From: UMGS1663 sp046964515
GTDB lineage: Bacteria; Bacillota; Clostridia; TANB77; CAG-508
Direction: 5' to 3'
Assembly (NCBI GenBank): GCA_046964515.1
Contig: JBKUYM010000002.1
Location: 186,001 to 250,000, forward strand
DNA: 64,000 bases
Positions within the stretch are counted from its first letter, which is position 1; the number at the start of each line of letters is the position of its first letter. Shown here piece by piece: positions 26,341 through 35,066 of this stretch. The notes under the pieces are model-generated. The model was not told where the DNA came from and did no database searches. It was given only the letters and a program-made list of their open reading frames with translations. The position numbers and the translations under genes were made by a program.

Positions 26341-26871
26341 ATGGAAAAGCAAGAAGCTACTGTAGAAAAACAGGAAAAGGAAAAAACAGTAGAGGAAAAT
26401 AAAAAAACAGGTACAACAGAAGAAAAATTAAAAGATACAATTTTACTTCAAAAACAGCAGATAGAAGAACAAGAAGATAGATTAAAAAGACTAATGGCAG
26501 AGTTTGACAATTTTAAAAAGAGAAGTGCTAAAGAAAGAGATGGTTTATATCATTCTTTAATTTCTGATATCTTTGCATCTTTATTACCAGTTATTGATAA
26601 TTTAGAAAAGGCAGTAGAAGCAGAAACCTCTGATGAAAACTATAAACAAGGAGTAGCCTTAGTTTTAAAACAATTTAAAGATGTTATGGAAGCCAATGGT
26701 GTACAAGAAATTGAAACAGTTGGTCAAACTTTTGATCCAGAGTTACATGAAGCAGTTAGTTCAATTGTGGATGAAAATTTAGGAGAAAAAGAAATTAAAG
26801 AAGAATATCGTAAGGGCTATAAAATTGGCAATAAAGTAATCAGACACTCTATGGTAGTGGTAGCAAATTAG
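26341..26871 (+). CDS. grpE: Nucleotide exchange factor GrpE
   Basis: A 176-residue cochaperone that releases ADP from DnaK. It has a Glu/Lys-rich disordered N-terminus, a long coiled-coil (about residues 35-75) and the beta domain with HEAVSSIVDENLGE and GYKIGNKVIRHSMVVV. It lies 29 bases after hrcA and has an RBS (agaaggt). Confidence 0.95.
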   Translation: MEKQEATVEKQEKEKTVEENKKTGTTEEKLKDTILLQKQQIEEQEDRLKRLMAEFDNFKKRSAKERDGLYHSLISDIFASLLPVIDNLEKAVEAETSDENYKQGVALVLKQFKDVMEANGVQEIETVGQTFDPELHEAVSSIVDENLGEKEIKEEYRKGYKIGNKVIRHSMVVVAN

Positions 26872-26980
26872 AAAATATAGTTTATTTAGAATAAAGTTAT
26901 TAATTTTTACAATACTATAAATAAAAAACAAAATACATAGAAATTAGAATTTCATGTAAAAAATAAGGAGGATTTAAAAA

Positions 26981-28843
26981 ATGGGAAAAATTATAGGAAT
27001 TGACTTAGGAACAACTAATTCATGTGTAGCAGTTATGGAAGGTGGAGAAGCAGTCGTTATACCAAATGCAGAAGGAAATAGAACTACACCATCTGTTGTA
27101 GCTTTTTCTAAGAATGGAGAGAGATTAGTAGGTCAAATTGCAAAACGTCAAGCCGTTACAAACCCAGATCATACGATTATTTCTATTAAAAGAAAAATGG
27201 GAACAAATGATAAAGTAAAGATTGATGGAGAATCTTTTTCTCCACAAGAAATTTCAGCTATGATTTTACAAAAATTAAAAGGTGATGCAGAAAATTATTT
27301 AGGACAAAAAGTAACACAAGCGGTTATTACTGTTCCAGCGTATTTTAGTGATAGTCAAAGACAAGCAACAAAAGATGCTGGTAAAATTGCAGGACTAGAA
27401 GTATTAAGAATTATTAATGAGCCAACAGCAGCAGCACTTGCTTTTGGTATGGATAAAGAAGGCCAAGATCAGAAAATTATGGTATATGATTTAGGGGGAG
27501 GAACTTTTGATGTTTCTATTCTAGATATTGGTGATGGTGTATTTGAAGTATTAGCAACTAATGGTAATACAAAACTTGGTGGTGATGACTTTGATCAAAG
27601 AATTATCGATTATTTAGTATCTGAGTTTAAGAAATCTAATGGAATTGATTTATCTTCAGATAAAATGGCAATGCAACGTTTAAAAGAAGCTGCTGAGAAA
27701 GCTAAAATTGAACTTTCTGGTATGCAACAAACCTCTATTAATTTACCATTTATCACAGCAGATAGTACAGGACCAAAACATTTAGATGTTACTTTAACAA
27801 GAGCAAAATTTGAAGAATTAATTTCTGATTTAGTAGATGCTACAAGAATACCAGTAGAACAAGCAATGAAAGATGCAGGAGTAACCGCTAATGATATCCA
27901 CAAGGTGTTATTAGTTGGTGGTTCTACAAGGGTACCATGTGTACAAGAAATGGTTAAAAAAATTACTGGAAAAGAACCAGATAAAGGAATTAATCCTGAT
28001 GAATGTGTAGCTATCGGTGCTGCTATCCAAGGAGGTGTATTATCTGGAGATGTAAAAGATTTAGTTTTACTAGATGTAACACCATTATCTTTAGGTATTG
28101 AAACTTATGGTGGTGTATTTACAAAATTAATTGAAAGAAATACAACCATTCCAACTAAAAAATCTCAAATTTTCTCAACGGCAGCAGATGGTCAAACTTC
28201 AGTAGAAGTGCATGTATTACAAGGAGAACGTGAAATGGCAGCTTACAATAAAACATTAGGAAGATTCCAATTATCAGGAATTCCAGCTGCACCACGTGGT
28301 GTACCACAAATTGAAGTTACTTTTGATATTGATGCAAATGGTATTGTACATGTATCTGCAAAAGATATGGCAACTGGTAATGAGCAACAAGTTTCTATTA
28401 CAGCATCTACAAACTTAACAGATGAGGATATTGATAAAGCTGTAAAAGATGCAGAAGCACATGCAGAAGAAGATAAAAAGAAAAAAGAAGAAATTGAAGC
28501 TAGAAATAATGCAGAAAGTTTAGTATATAATTCTGAAAAGACACTTACAGAATTAGGAGACAAGATTAGTGGTGAAGAGAAAGCAAAAGCAGAAGAAGAA
28601 ATTGCGAATGTGAAAAAAGCATTAGAAGGAACTGATGTAGAGGCTATTAAAGCTGCTACTGAAAAACTAACAACGGTATTTTATTCTATTTCTGAAAAAT
28701 TATATGCACAAGCTAATCCAAATGCTGGAGCAAATGCAGCAGGAGAGGCAAATCAAGAAGGACCAAAAACAGATGAAAATGGAAATGTATATGATGCAGA
28801 TTATAAAGTAGAAGAAGACAATGATAAAAAAGATAACCAATAA
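26981..28843 (+). CDS. dnaK: Molecular chaperone DnaK (Hsp70)
   Basis: A 620-residue Hsp70 with the nucleotide-binding signatures GIDLGTTNSCVAV (residues 4-16), DLGGGTFDVS (near 170) and VLLVGGSTRVP (near 308), a substrate-binding domain, and a lid ending in an acidic tail. RBS aaggagg lies before the ATG. The 109-base gap after grpE shows no convincing promoter, so read-through from the CIRCE promoter is assumed. Confidence 0.98.
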   Translation: MGKIIGIDLGTTNSCVAVMEGGEAVVIPNAEGNRTTPSVVAFSKNGERLVGQIAKRQAVTNPDHTIISIKRKMGTNDKVKIDGESFSPQEISAMILQKLKGDAENYLGQKVTQAVITVPAYFSDSQRQATKDAGKIAGLEVLRIINEPTAAALAFGMDKEGQDQKIMVYDLGGGTFDVSILDIGDGVFEVLATNGNTKLGGDDFDQRIIDYLVSEFKKSNGIDLSSDKMAMQRLKEAAEKAKIELSGMQQTSINLPFITADSTGPKHLDVTLTRAKFEELISDLVDATRIPVEQAMKDAGVTANDIHKVLLVGGSTRVPCVQEMVKKITGKEPDKGINPDECVAIGAAIQGGVLSGDVKDLVLLDVTPLSLGIETYGGVFTKLIERNTTIPTKKSQIFSTAADGQTSVEVHVLQGEREMAAYNKTLGRFQLSGIPAAPRGVPQIEVTFDIDANGIVHVSAKDMATGNEQQVSITASTNLTDEDIDKAVKDAEAHAEEDKKKKEEIEARNNAESLVYNSEKTLTELGDKISGEEKAKAEEEIANVKKALEGTDVEAIKAATEKLTTVFYSISEKLYAQANPNAGANAAGEANQEGPKTDENGNVYDADYKVEEDNDKKDNQ

Positions 28844-28867
28844 AATAAGTAAAAAATAAAAAAAGAA

Positions 28868-28899
28868 AAGTGAACAAAAAGAACTCTTTTTGTTCACTT
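28868..28899. promoter_or_regulatory. 14-bp perfect hairpin between dnaK and dnaJ
   Basis: aagtgaacaaaaag, loop aact, ctttttgttcactt. No U-tract follows; the RBS of dnaJ begins 13 bases later. It probably stabilises the dnaK end of the message or partly attenuates dnaJ. Confidence 0.7.
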
Positions 28900-28922
28900 T
28901 CAATCAGATTTTGGAGGAAATA

Positions 28923-30086
28923 ATGGCAGGAAAAAGAGATTATTATGAGGTGCTAGGTGTACAAAAAACAGCAACAGATGAAGAATTAAAAAAAGCTTAT
29001 CGAAAGTTAGCTAAAAAATATCATCCTGATGCAAATCCTGATAATAAAGCAGAAGCAGAAGCAAAATTTAAAGAGGTCAATGAGGCTTATGAAACTTTAT
29101 CTGATTCGCAAAAAAGAAAAATGTATGACCAGTTTGGTCCAGATGGACCACAAGGATTTGGTGGTGGCAATGGAGGTCCTTATGGTCAAGGAGGCTACTA
29201 TTCTTATTCTAGTTCTGGTTTTGATGGATTTAGCGATTTTGGAGACTTAGGAGATATATTCTCTTCTTTCTTTGGAGGAGGCTTTGGGGGAAGAAGTTCT
29301 AAAGCAAGTGCAGGACCTACTAAAGGAGCAGATTTGAAAGCTAGTGTAGAAATTACTTTTGAAGAAGCCTATTTAGGTATTGAAAAAGAAATTATTTTGA
29401 GTAGAAATGAGACTTGTGATACATGCCATGGAAGTGGTGCAAAACCTGGTACACATGTGGAAACTTGCAACGTATGTCATGGAACAGGAACGGTAAAGCA
29501 AGTACAAACTACCATATTAGGACAAATGCAGACACAAAGAACTTGCTCTAATTGTCATGGAACAGGAACGGTTATCAAAGAACCTTGTGAAAATTGTAAA
29601 GGAAAAGGAACAGTTCGTAAGCAAGCGAAGATTAAAGTAAAAATACCAGCAGGTATTGATGATGGACAGACAATTGTTTTAAGAGGAGAAGGAGAACCCG
29701 GTGAAAAAGGTGGCTCCAAAGGTGATTTATACATAATCATTCGAATGAAGAGACATAGTATTTATACTAGAAAAGGAGATAATGTATTTTGTGATATTCC
29801 GATTACTTTTACACAAGCTACATTAGGTTCCGAAATAGAGATACCGATGGTAGATGGTAGTAAAGAAAAATATAAAGTCCCAGAAGGTACACAACCAGGC
29901 ACAAGATTTACAATACGTAATAGAGGTTTTAAGAGCGTTAATAATGGTTATCAAGGTGATTTCATATTTACAGTACAGGTGCAAGTACCAAAACGTTTGA
30001 CAAAGGAACAAAGAGATATTTTAGTAGAACTTGCAAAAACTATGAATGAACAACCACCAGTTAAAAAAAGAGGTATTTTCGGATAG
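28923..30086 (+). CDS. dnaJ: Chaperone protein DnaJ (Hsp40)
   Basis: A 387-residue type I DnaJ. The J domain has the HPD triad (YHPDANPDN near residue 33), followed by a Gly/Phe-rich region (about 75-125), four CxxCxGxG zinc repeats (about 160-230) and the C-terminal substrate domain. ATG 28923 is chosen because the RBS ttggagg is 6 bases upstream. An in-frame start at 28890 lies in the hairpin region and lacks an RBS. It stimulates DnaK ATPase. Confidence 0.97.
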   Translation: MAGKRDYYEVLGVQKTATDEELKKAYRKLAKKYHPDANPDNKAEAEAKFKEVNEAYETLSDSQKRKMYDQFGPDGPQGFGGGNGGPYGQGGYYSYSSSGFDGFSDFGDLGDIFSSFFGGGFGGRSSKASAGPTKGADLKASVEITFEEAYLGIEKEIILSRNETCDTCHGSGAKPGTHVETCNVCHGTGTVKQVQTTILGQMQTQRTCSNCHGTGTVIKEPCENCKGKGTVRKQAKIKVKIPAGIDDGQTIVLRGEGEPGEKGGSKGDLYIIIRMKRHSIYTRKGDNVFCDIPITFTQATLGSEIEIPMVDGSKEKYKVPEGTQPGTRFTIRNRGFKSVNNGYQGDFIFTVQVQVPKRLTKEQRDILVELAKTMNEQPPVKKRGIFG

Positions 30087-30141
30087 TATTTCTTTTGGAA
30101 GTTTATCTATACATATATATGTTAATAAAAAATGCATGTAA

Positions 30142-30184
30142 AAGTAAATACACCCTCACATTTTATGTGAGGGTGTATTTACTT
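30142..30184. terminator. 20-bp perfect hairpin over the end of the 30.2 kb gene
   Basis: Arms 30142-30161 and 30165-30184 are perfectly complementary with a 3-base loop (ttt). It overlaps the stop codon of the minus-strand gene and lies 56 bases after dnaJ. It is convergent and so could stop both transcripts, although a good T-run is only seen on the minus strand further out (ttacatgcatttttt). Confidence 0.75.
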
Positions 30185-30417
30185 AAGGCTTTTCGAATTT
30201 GTCTACATCTGCCAACAAATTCGATACAATCGATTTCACCACCATGGACTTCTTCGAAAATTTTCAACCGTTTAATAACAGATGAATAATCTTTCTTAGA
30301 AAAGCAAGAAGTAATTTGTGCTGAAAAATCTTGTTTTCCACTTTTAAGTGGATAGTTTTCAAATAAGATGGTGATTTCTGTTCTTATCTGTGGAATACTT
30401 TTTTCCTTTTTTGCCAT
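30163..30417 (-). CDS. Small hypothetical protein (84 aa), CGG-containing accessory gene
   Basis: An 84-residue soluble basic protein, not recognised. A strong RBS (aaggag) is 7-8 bases before the ATG, and a promoter lies at 30473-30501. It contains one in-frame CGG (the Arg of VIKRLK). A +1 shift there would read GGT then TGA and end the protein at residue 48, while the zero frame continues for 35 more codons. It ends inside a long hairpin. Confidence 0.6.
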   Translation of the reverse strand: MAKKEKSIPQIRTEITILFENYPLKSGKQDFSAQITSCFSKKDYSSVIKRLKIFEEVHGGEIDCIEFVGRCRQIRKALSKYTLT

Positions 30418-30472
30418 AATTTTCTCCTTCTTATTAAAAAAGAAATACTTTATTTACAGTAACATTACTTCT

Positions 30473-30501
30473 ATTCTATCATAAAACTTTTTAATTTACA
30501 A
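30473..30501 (-). promoter_or_regulatory. Promoter of the 30.2 kb accessory gene
   Basis: On the minus strand TTGTAA, 17-base spacer, TAGAAT. The remaining 230 bases up to the rsmE promoter show no gene. Confidence 0.65.
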
Positions 30502-30730
30502 TTCAATTGTTAGATTAATGTCATGATATGACTTTTGTTTTTTGTCGTTCTTTATGTGAAATTTGATGAGCACGGTAAAGAAAACTATGCCTAGTTCAAT
30601 AATTAGTATTAATGAAAGATAGAAAAATGTCTTATTATATTGGGAAGAGAGAAGATATAAAAATAAAAGGAAAAGATTTGATAATACTTAAATAGTATAC
30701 AAGATTCATTTGAATTTGCCATATAACTGC

Positions 30731-30759
30731 TTGCTATTTTTTACACAATATAGTAAAAT
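30731..30759 (+). promoter_or_regulatory. Promoter of rsmE
   Basis: TTGCTA, 17-base spacer, TAAAAT, 32 bases before the start codon; same boxes and distance as the prmC promoter. Confidence 0.75.
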
Positions 30760-30790
30760 GACAATAGAAAAATAAAAGGAAATAAAGAAA

Positions 30791-31531
30791 ATGCAGAAGT
30801 TTTTTGTAGAAGCGAATCAAATAAAGAATAATCAGATTTTTATAAAAGGAACAGATGTCAATCATATTAGTAAGGTGTTACGTTATCAAATAGGAGATAA
30901 GATTCAGGTAGGCAATAAACAAACGAAACAATCTTACACAGCAGTTATTGAAAAATTTAATAGAGAAGAAGTAGTAGCAAGTATTATTGACATTGTAGAA
31001 GCTAAAAATAAAGCACAAATAGAAATAGATTTATATCAAGGATTACCTAAAGCAGATAAGTTGGAATGGATTATTCAAAAAACAACTGAATTAGGAATCC
31101 ATGCAATTACTCCAGTAGCAATGGAAAGGTCAATTGTTAAAATACCAGAAAAAGAAATTACAAAAAAATTACAACGTTGGCAGAAAATTGCAGAAGTTGC
31201 TGCAAAGCAGTCAAAAAGAGAAGAAATTCCTGAAATTCTTACAATTATATCTATAGAGCAGGTAATAAAAAGGATAGAAGACTATGATCTTTTCTTAGTA
31301 GCTTATGAAGAAGAAAAGACAGTAACTTTAAAAGAGGTATTACAAAAAGCAAAGCAACAACAGGCAAAAAGAGTGGGCATTTTAATAGGACCAGAGGGTG
31401 GAATTTCGCTAGAAGAAATAGAAAAATTGCGCAAAGCCAATACCAATATGATTACTTTAGGAGAGCGTATTTTAAGAACAGAAACAGCACCGATTGCTAT
31501 GACTAGTATTATTATGTATGAATTAGAATAA
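30791..31531 (+). CDS. rsmE: 16S rRNA (uracil-1498-N3)-methyltransferase RsmE
   Basis: A 246-residue SPOUT methyltransferase. The N-terminal PUA-like domain is followed by the knotted C-terminal domain with GILIGPEGGISLEEIE (near residue 195) and LGERILRTETAPI (near 225), the SAM-binding knot. It methylates U1498 in 16S rRNA. In many Firmicutes it follows dnaJ/prmA, as it does here apart from the accessory gene. Confidence 0.93.
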   Translation: MQKFFVEANQIKNNQIFIKGTDVNHISKVLRYQIGDKIQVGNKQTKQSYTAVIEKFNREEVVASIIDIVEAKNKAQIEIDLYQGLPKADKLEWIIQKTTELGIHAITPVAMERSIVKIPEKEITKKLQRWQKIAEVAAKQSKREEIPEILTIISIEQVIKRIEDYDLFLVAYEEEKTVTLKEVLQKAKQQQAKRVGILIGPEGGISLEEIEKLRKANTNMITLGERILRTETAPIAMTSIIMYELE

Positions 31532-31549
31532 ACGTATGGGAGAGTTAAT

Positions 31550-32143
31550 ATGGAAAAAGAAAATGACGAGAAGAAAGAAGAAAAAATAGAAACAAACTCA
31601 AAAGAGGAAAAATCCTTAGTAGAAGTAGAGAAGCAAGAAGATACAATTTCTATTGAACCGGAAAAGTTAGAAGAAATTGGAAAAGTTATTCAAAAACAAA
31701 AAACAGTGCCACAAATGCATCAGAAAAAAATGATGCAAAGGGTATTTGAGAATTTAATACTAGCAATTATCTTTTTATTATACTTCTTTTTTATTAATTT
31801 GGGGGCCATGCACATAGGAGAGGAGACTTTTTTGATAGATTTACAAGTGTTTAGCTTGTTTACTTTAGCCATTAGCATTTATTTATTTGAAATCGCCTAT
31901 AAGAAAGATAAAGGAAGAATTGCTATTCATGGAATAGAAGTATTAGTTATGGCTATTATTACATTATTATCCTTGTATTTATTTCAAATGCAAAAAGATA
32001 TGTTTCCAATTTTATTAAATACTGCTTCTCTTGTTTTTGCAGTGTATTTTGTAGGAAAGAGCATTTATTTATACATAAGAATGAAGAAAAGAGCTTTAAA
32101 ACAAAATAATGATGTACATAGAATTGCTAAAACAAAGGATTAA
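31550..32143 (+). CDS. Multi-pass membrane protein of unknown function
   Basis: A 197-residue protein with a Glu/Lys-rich cytoplasmic N-terminus (residues 1-65) and four predicted helices (about 68-90, 100-118, 130-150 and 157-177). It starts 18 bases after rsmE and its end precedes yicC by 22 bases, so it is probably co-transcribed. No family recognised. Confidence 0.7.
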   Translation: MEKENDEKKEEKIETNSKEEKSLVEVEKQEDTISIEPEKLEEIGKVIQKQKTVPQMHQKKMMQRVFENLILAIIFLLYFFFINLGAMHIGEETFLIDLQVFSLFTLAISIYLFEIAYKKDKGRIAIHGIEVLVMAIITLLSLYLFQMQKDMFPILLNTASLVFAVYFVGKSIYLYIRMKKRALKQNNDVHRIAKTKD

Positions 32144-32165
32144 AAAAGAAAGGAAAAAAGAAAAA

Positions 32166-33041
32166 ATGAAAAGTATGACTGGTTATGGAAGAGCAAAATT
32201 AGAAAAAAATAATCGTATCTATGGTATAGAGATAAAATCAGTTAATCATAAATATAGTGATATTACTATAAAACTTCCAAGAAATTTAAATTATTTGGAA
32301 GAAAAAATAAAAAAAGAGATTTCTAAAAGTATTTCTAGAGGGAAAATAGATATTTTTGTTACTTTTGAAAATTATAGTGATGAGGGAAAAGATATTATCA
32401 TTAACCATGAATTAGTGAAAAAATATATGGAAGAATTTACAAAAATATCAGAAGAAAATAATTTAAATTTACATGTACCAGTAACGGAAATTACAAAATT
32501 ACCAGATGTTTTGACTATTAAAACACAAGAAGATAAAGAAGATGTTATTGAGAGAGAAGTAATGGAATGTGTGGAGCAAGCAATTGCTAGTTTTATTTCT
32601 ATGCGTAAACAGGAAGGTGAAAAAATAAAAGAAGATTTAGAACGAAGGCAAGAACATTTAAATATGGATATTGAAAAATTTTCTGCATATTCTACTGGAC
32701 TTGTAGAAGAATATGTAGTAAAATTAAAAGAAAGAATCAAAGAAATATTGCAAACAGATATTATAGATGAAGCAAGACTGGCAACAGAAGTGGTTATTTA
32801 TGCAGATAAATGTTCTATCGAAGAAGAAATAACTAGGTTAAGAAGCCATATGATACAATTGAAGCAGCTATTAGTAGAAGAAAATCCAATAGGAAAAAAA
32901 TTAGATTTTTTAATACAAGAGATGAATCGTGAAACGAATACCATTGGTTCAAAATCAGTCAGTTTAGAAATTACGAACTTAGTGGTCGATGTCAAAACAC
33001 AGTTAGAAGACATTAGAGAGCAAATTCAAAATATAGAGTAA
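32166..33041 (+). CDS. yloC: YicC/YloC-family endoribonuclease
   Basis: A 291-residue protein of the YicC family, recently associated with endoribonuclease activity. The N-terminus MKSMTGYGRA, the SVNHKYSDI segment and the conserved C-terminal KKLDFLIQEMNRETNTIGSK are diagnostic. ATG 32166 is chosen by family N-terminus and the upstream aaagg. It heads the yloC-remA-rpoZ-gmk cluster. Confidence 0.92.
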   Translation: MKSMTGYGRAKLEKNNRIYGIEIKSVNHKYSDITIKLPRNLNYLEEKIKKEISKSISRGKIDIFVTFENYSDEGKDIIINHELVKKYMEEFTKISEENNLNLHVPVTEITKLPDVLTIKTQEDKEDVIEREVMECVEQAIASFISMRKQEGEKIKEDLERRQEHLNMDIEKFSAYSTGLVEEYVVKLKERIKEILQTDIIDEARLATEVVIYADKCSIEEEITRLRSHMIQLKQLLVEENPIGKKLDFLIQEMNRETNTIGSKSVSLEITNLVVDVKTQLEDIREQIQNIE

Positions 33042-33055
33042 GGGAGGAAATGCAT

Positions 33056-33328
33056 ATGCAATTAATTAATATAGGATTTGGCAATATTGTTTCTGCTAAT
33101 AGAATTATTGCTATTGTTAGTCCAGAATCAGCACCAATTAAAAGAATTGTGCAAGATGCCAAAGAAAATGGAAATGCAGTAGATGCAACTTATGGAAGAA
33201 GAACTAGAGCAGTTTTAATTATGGATTCAGGCCATATTATTTTATCAGCTGTACAGCCAGAAACGGTGGCTAGTAGACTAGATAAAGATGACCTTACAAC
33301 GGAAGAACTAAAAGATAATAAAGCATAA
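33056..33328 (+). CDS. remA: RemA-family DNA-binding regulator (DUF370)
   Basis: A 90-residue RemA-like protein. LINIGFGNIVSANRIIAIVSPESAPIKR is the family core, with the RTRAV segment behind it. In Bacillus, RemA activates extracellular-matrix and osmoprotection genes. ATG 33056 fits the RBS gggagg (8-base spacing) better than ATG 33050. Confidence 0.92.
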   Translation: MQLINIGFGNIVSANRIIAIVSPESAPIKRIVQDAKENGNAVDATYGRRTRAVLIMDSGHIILSAVQPETVASRLDKDDLTTEELKDNKA

Positions 33329-33401
33329 AATAAAAAATGTGGAAGCTATCGAAAGATAGCTTTCTATAACCAATATTGGAAAAGAAAGAAGGTAGAAAAT
33401 T

Positions 33402-33593
33402 ATGATGGTAAAACCAACAACAGCAGAATTAATGAAAAAAACAGATAGCAAATTTAGATTAGTGATTGCGACTGCTAAAAGAGCAAGACAAATTGCACAA
33501 GGAAGTGAAGTACTAACGGATGTAGATGAAGAATCTCCAGTTACACTTGCTGCTAATGAAATTGGAGAGGGTAAGGTGAAAATTGAATGTTAG
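33402..33593 (+). CDS. rpoZ: DNA-directed RNA polymerase omega subunit
   Basis: A 63-residue omega subunit with RLVIATAKRARQIAQG as the conserved core. It helps RNA polymerase assembly. It overlaps gmk by 7 bases and precedes it, whereas in B. subtilis gmk comes first. A small hairpin (aagctatc gaaa gatagctt, 33343-33362) lies in the 73-base gap after remA. Confidence 0.9.
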   Translation: MMVKPTTAELMKKTDSKFRLVIATAKRARQIAQGSEVLTDVDEESPVTLAANEIGEGKVKIEC

Positions 33594-34162
33594 TATTACT
33601 TTCAGGTGTGTCAGGAGCAGGTAAAGACACGATAAAAAAAGAACTAATTAAACGTATGGAAAATGTTATTTCATTGCCATCTTATACAGATAGACCAGTA
33701 AGAGAAGGTGATGTACCTGGCGAGACATATCATTTTGTCAGTACAGAAGAATTCGAGAAAATGATTAAAAATGATGAATTATATGAATATAACGTGCATC
33801 ATGAACATTATTATGGAACATCTAGAAGATTAATGAGTCAAAAGATTGCAAGTGGAAAAATTATTGTAAAAGATATTGATGTTAATGGTGTAGAAAATTT
33901 AATTAATTTATTGAAAAAAGACACCAAAGTAGTAACTATTTTTTTACGTGTGCCTAAGGAAATATTAATGAAGAGACTGGAAAAGAGAATTGATAAACCA
34001 AGTATTAAGGAAATTCAGTTACGACTAAATCGTTTTGATTATGAAGAGTCTAGAATTGATATGTATGATTATGTAATTAAAAATAATGATTTAGAGAAAA
34101 GTGTACAAATTATTTCTACGATTATTGAGAATGAATATCAATTAAAAGAAGCGGAGTTTTAA
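33587..34162 (+). CDS. gmk: Guanylate kinase
   Basis: A 191-residue kinase converting GMP to GDP. The P-loop SGVSGAGKDT (residues 6-15), YTDRPVREGDVPGETYHFVS, YEYNVHHEHYYG and the lid region are present. The P-loop has Asp where many have Gly/Ser-Thr (GAGKDT instead of GVGKGT), which is tolerated in the family. It is translationally coupled to rpoZ. Confidence 0.93.
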   Translation: MLVLLSGVSGAGKDTIKKELIKRMENVISLPSYTDRPVREGDVPGETYHFVSTEEFEKMIKNDELYEYNVHHEHYYGTSRRLMSQKIASGKIIVKDIDVNGVENLINLLKKDTKVVTIFLRVPKEILMKRLEKRIDKPSIKEIQLRLNRFDYEESRIDMYDYVIKNNDLEKSVQIISTIIENEYQLKEAEF

Positions 34163-34180
34163 AATAGAATAAAAAAAGAA

Positions 34181-34212
34181 AAAGTGACCGAGATTTCAAG
34201 GTCACTTTTTCT
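34181..34212 (+). terminator. Terminator after gmk
   Basis: Stem aaagtgacc/ggtcacttt, 10-base loop, then tttct. Confidence 0.85.
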
Positions 34213-34235
34213 AAAAATTAAAAATGATATGACAA

Positions 34236-34260
34236 TAAAAATACCTGGCATATCGCCAGG
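34236..34260 (-). terminator. Terminator of the 53-aa minus-strand gene
   Basis: On the minus strand cctggc, loop gatat, gccagg followed by tattttta. Confidence 0.75.
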
Positions 34261-34266
34261 CAGACC

Positions 34267-34428
34267 TCAAGACAGTATCCTAAGATTACTGATAGCGCCC
34301 ATCCGCTCACAAAGTTTTAATCCTTCGTACTCTTCCTGAGTAATGTTGTGTTTTACAACATCCTTCATTCCCCGGTCTAAACCGAGTCGATTCGCGGGTT
34401 CGTAATATGCAACTGTCATTCTCGTCAT
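34267..34428 (-). CDS. Small protein (53 aa), CGG-containing accessory gene
   Basis: Begins MTRMTVAYYEPANRLG and ends NLRILS. A very strong RBS (gaggagga) lies 7-8 bases before the ATG. It has its own consensus promoter (34530-34558) and terminator. It is charged and without membrane segments; no family recognised. Two of five arginines are CGG (LDRGM, CERMG). A +1 shift at the first would meet TGA after two codons. GC content is visibly higher than in neighbouring genes. It is divergent from the 34.6 kb gene. Confidence 0.65.
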   Translation of the reverse strand: MTRMTVAYYEPANRLGLDRGMKDVVKHNITQEEYEGLKLCERMGAISNLRILS

Positions 34429-34451
34429 GTTAAATCCTCCTCTGGATTGTG

Positions 34452-34476
34452 TCTGGAGGCACTCATTGCCTCCAGA
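34452..34476 (-). promoter_or_regulatory. Leader hairpin upstream of the 53-aa gene
   Basis: tctggaggca, 5-base loop, tgcctccaga, in the 5' leader of the minus-strand gene and 24 bases before its start codon. One arm (tctgg) could alternatively pair with ccaga at the RBS, so a translational switch is conceivable. Confidence 0.5.
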
Positions 34477-34529
34477 AAAAAATATTTTTTCAGAAACAAT
34501 GAGTGAACTATAAAGTTCATTCTTCTTAT

Positions 34530-34558
34530 ATTATAATACAAAAAAAGAATATTGTCAA
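34530..34558 (-). promoter_or_regulatory. Consensus promoter of the 53-aa gene (divergent pair)
   Basis: On the minus strand TTGACA, 17-base spacer, TATAAT. Its -35 box is 3 bases from the -35 box of the plus-strand promoter. Confidence 0.88.
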
Positions 34559-34561
34559 TTA

Positions 34562-34590
34562 TTGACATAAATAGAAAAAAAGAATATAAT
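34562..34590 (+). promoter_or_regulatory. Consensus promoter of the 34.6 kb gene (divergent pair)
   Basis: TTGACA, 17-base spacer, TATAAT. With the opposite promoter it forms the palindrome tgtcaattattgaca (34553-34567). Confidence 0.88.
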
Positions 34591-34638
34591 ACATTATGTA
34601 ACCGATAAACAATATCTCTATAAAATGGAGGAGAGGTT

Positions 34639-35004
34639 ATGAAAAATTTTATCACATGCGAGGAAGCAAGAAAAATGCTTTTGAATGGAAACTGGGTATT
34701 GGCTGAAAATGGAAGAGAAATAATGGTTATAAAAACGTTTTCAGAATTACAGCGGTTAGAACAGCTAAAAGAAAATGAAATAATTCAATTAAAGCTGTTT
34801 GTAGAAATTACTGAAATTCCAATCGAAGCTATGCAGGTTTCTTATGAAGAAGCAATGGAACTTTTGGGAGCGTACGAATTAGTATACTACATTAATGAAA
34901 ATGGCGAAGAGGATGAGATTAATAGTCTTACCGAATTAGAAAGGGTATACAGAGGATTAAGCGTGCGATTTCAAAATCCGGTATTGTACTGGTATGTGGA
35001 ATAA
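34639..35004 (+). CDS. Hypothetical acidic protein (121 aa), CGG-containing accessory gene
   Basis: A 121-residue acidic cytosolic protein, not recognised. RBS ggaggagagg lies before the ATG; perfect promoter upstream and terminator downstream. One in-frame CGG at 34753 (ELQRLEQ). A +1 shift there would give GGT TAG and stop at residue 39. Base composition and isolated layout match the divergent 53-aa gene, so the pair probably arrived together. Confidence 0.65.
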   Translation: MKNFITCEEARKMLLNGNWVLAENGREIMVIKTFSELQRLEQLKENEIIQLKLFVEITEIPIEAMQVSYEEAMELLGAYELVYYINENGEEDEINSLTELERVYRGLSVRFQNPVLYWYVE

Positions 35005-35066
35005 AACGTAAAGGACGTTTAGAGGTGTTTCAATAAGTATCTCTAAACGTTTCCTTTATGTTTCTA
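35004..35066 (+). terminator. Terminator after the 34.6 kb gene
   Basis: Long imperfect stem (acgtaaaggacgtttagag with ctctaaacgtttcctttatgt), then tttctatt. The priA promoter begins right behind it. Confidence 0.75.

Noticed and set aside
34425..34655. 76-codon minus-strand frame across the divergent promoters
   Set aside because: It covers both promoters, the leader hairpin and the RBS of the 53-aa gene; the smaller gene at 34267-34428 has the real RBS and start.
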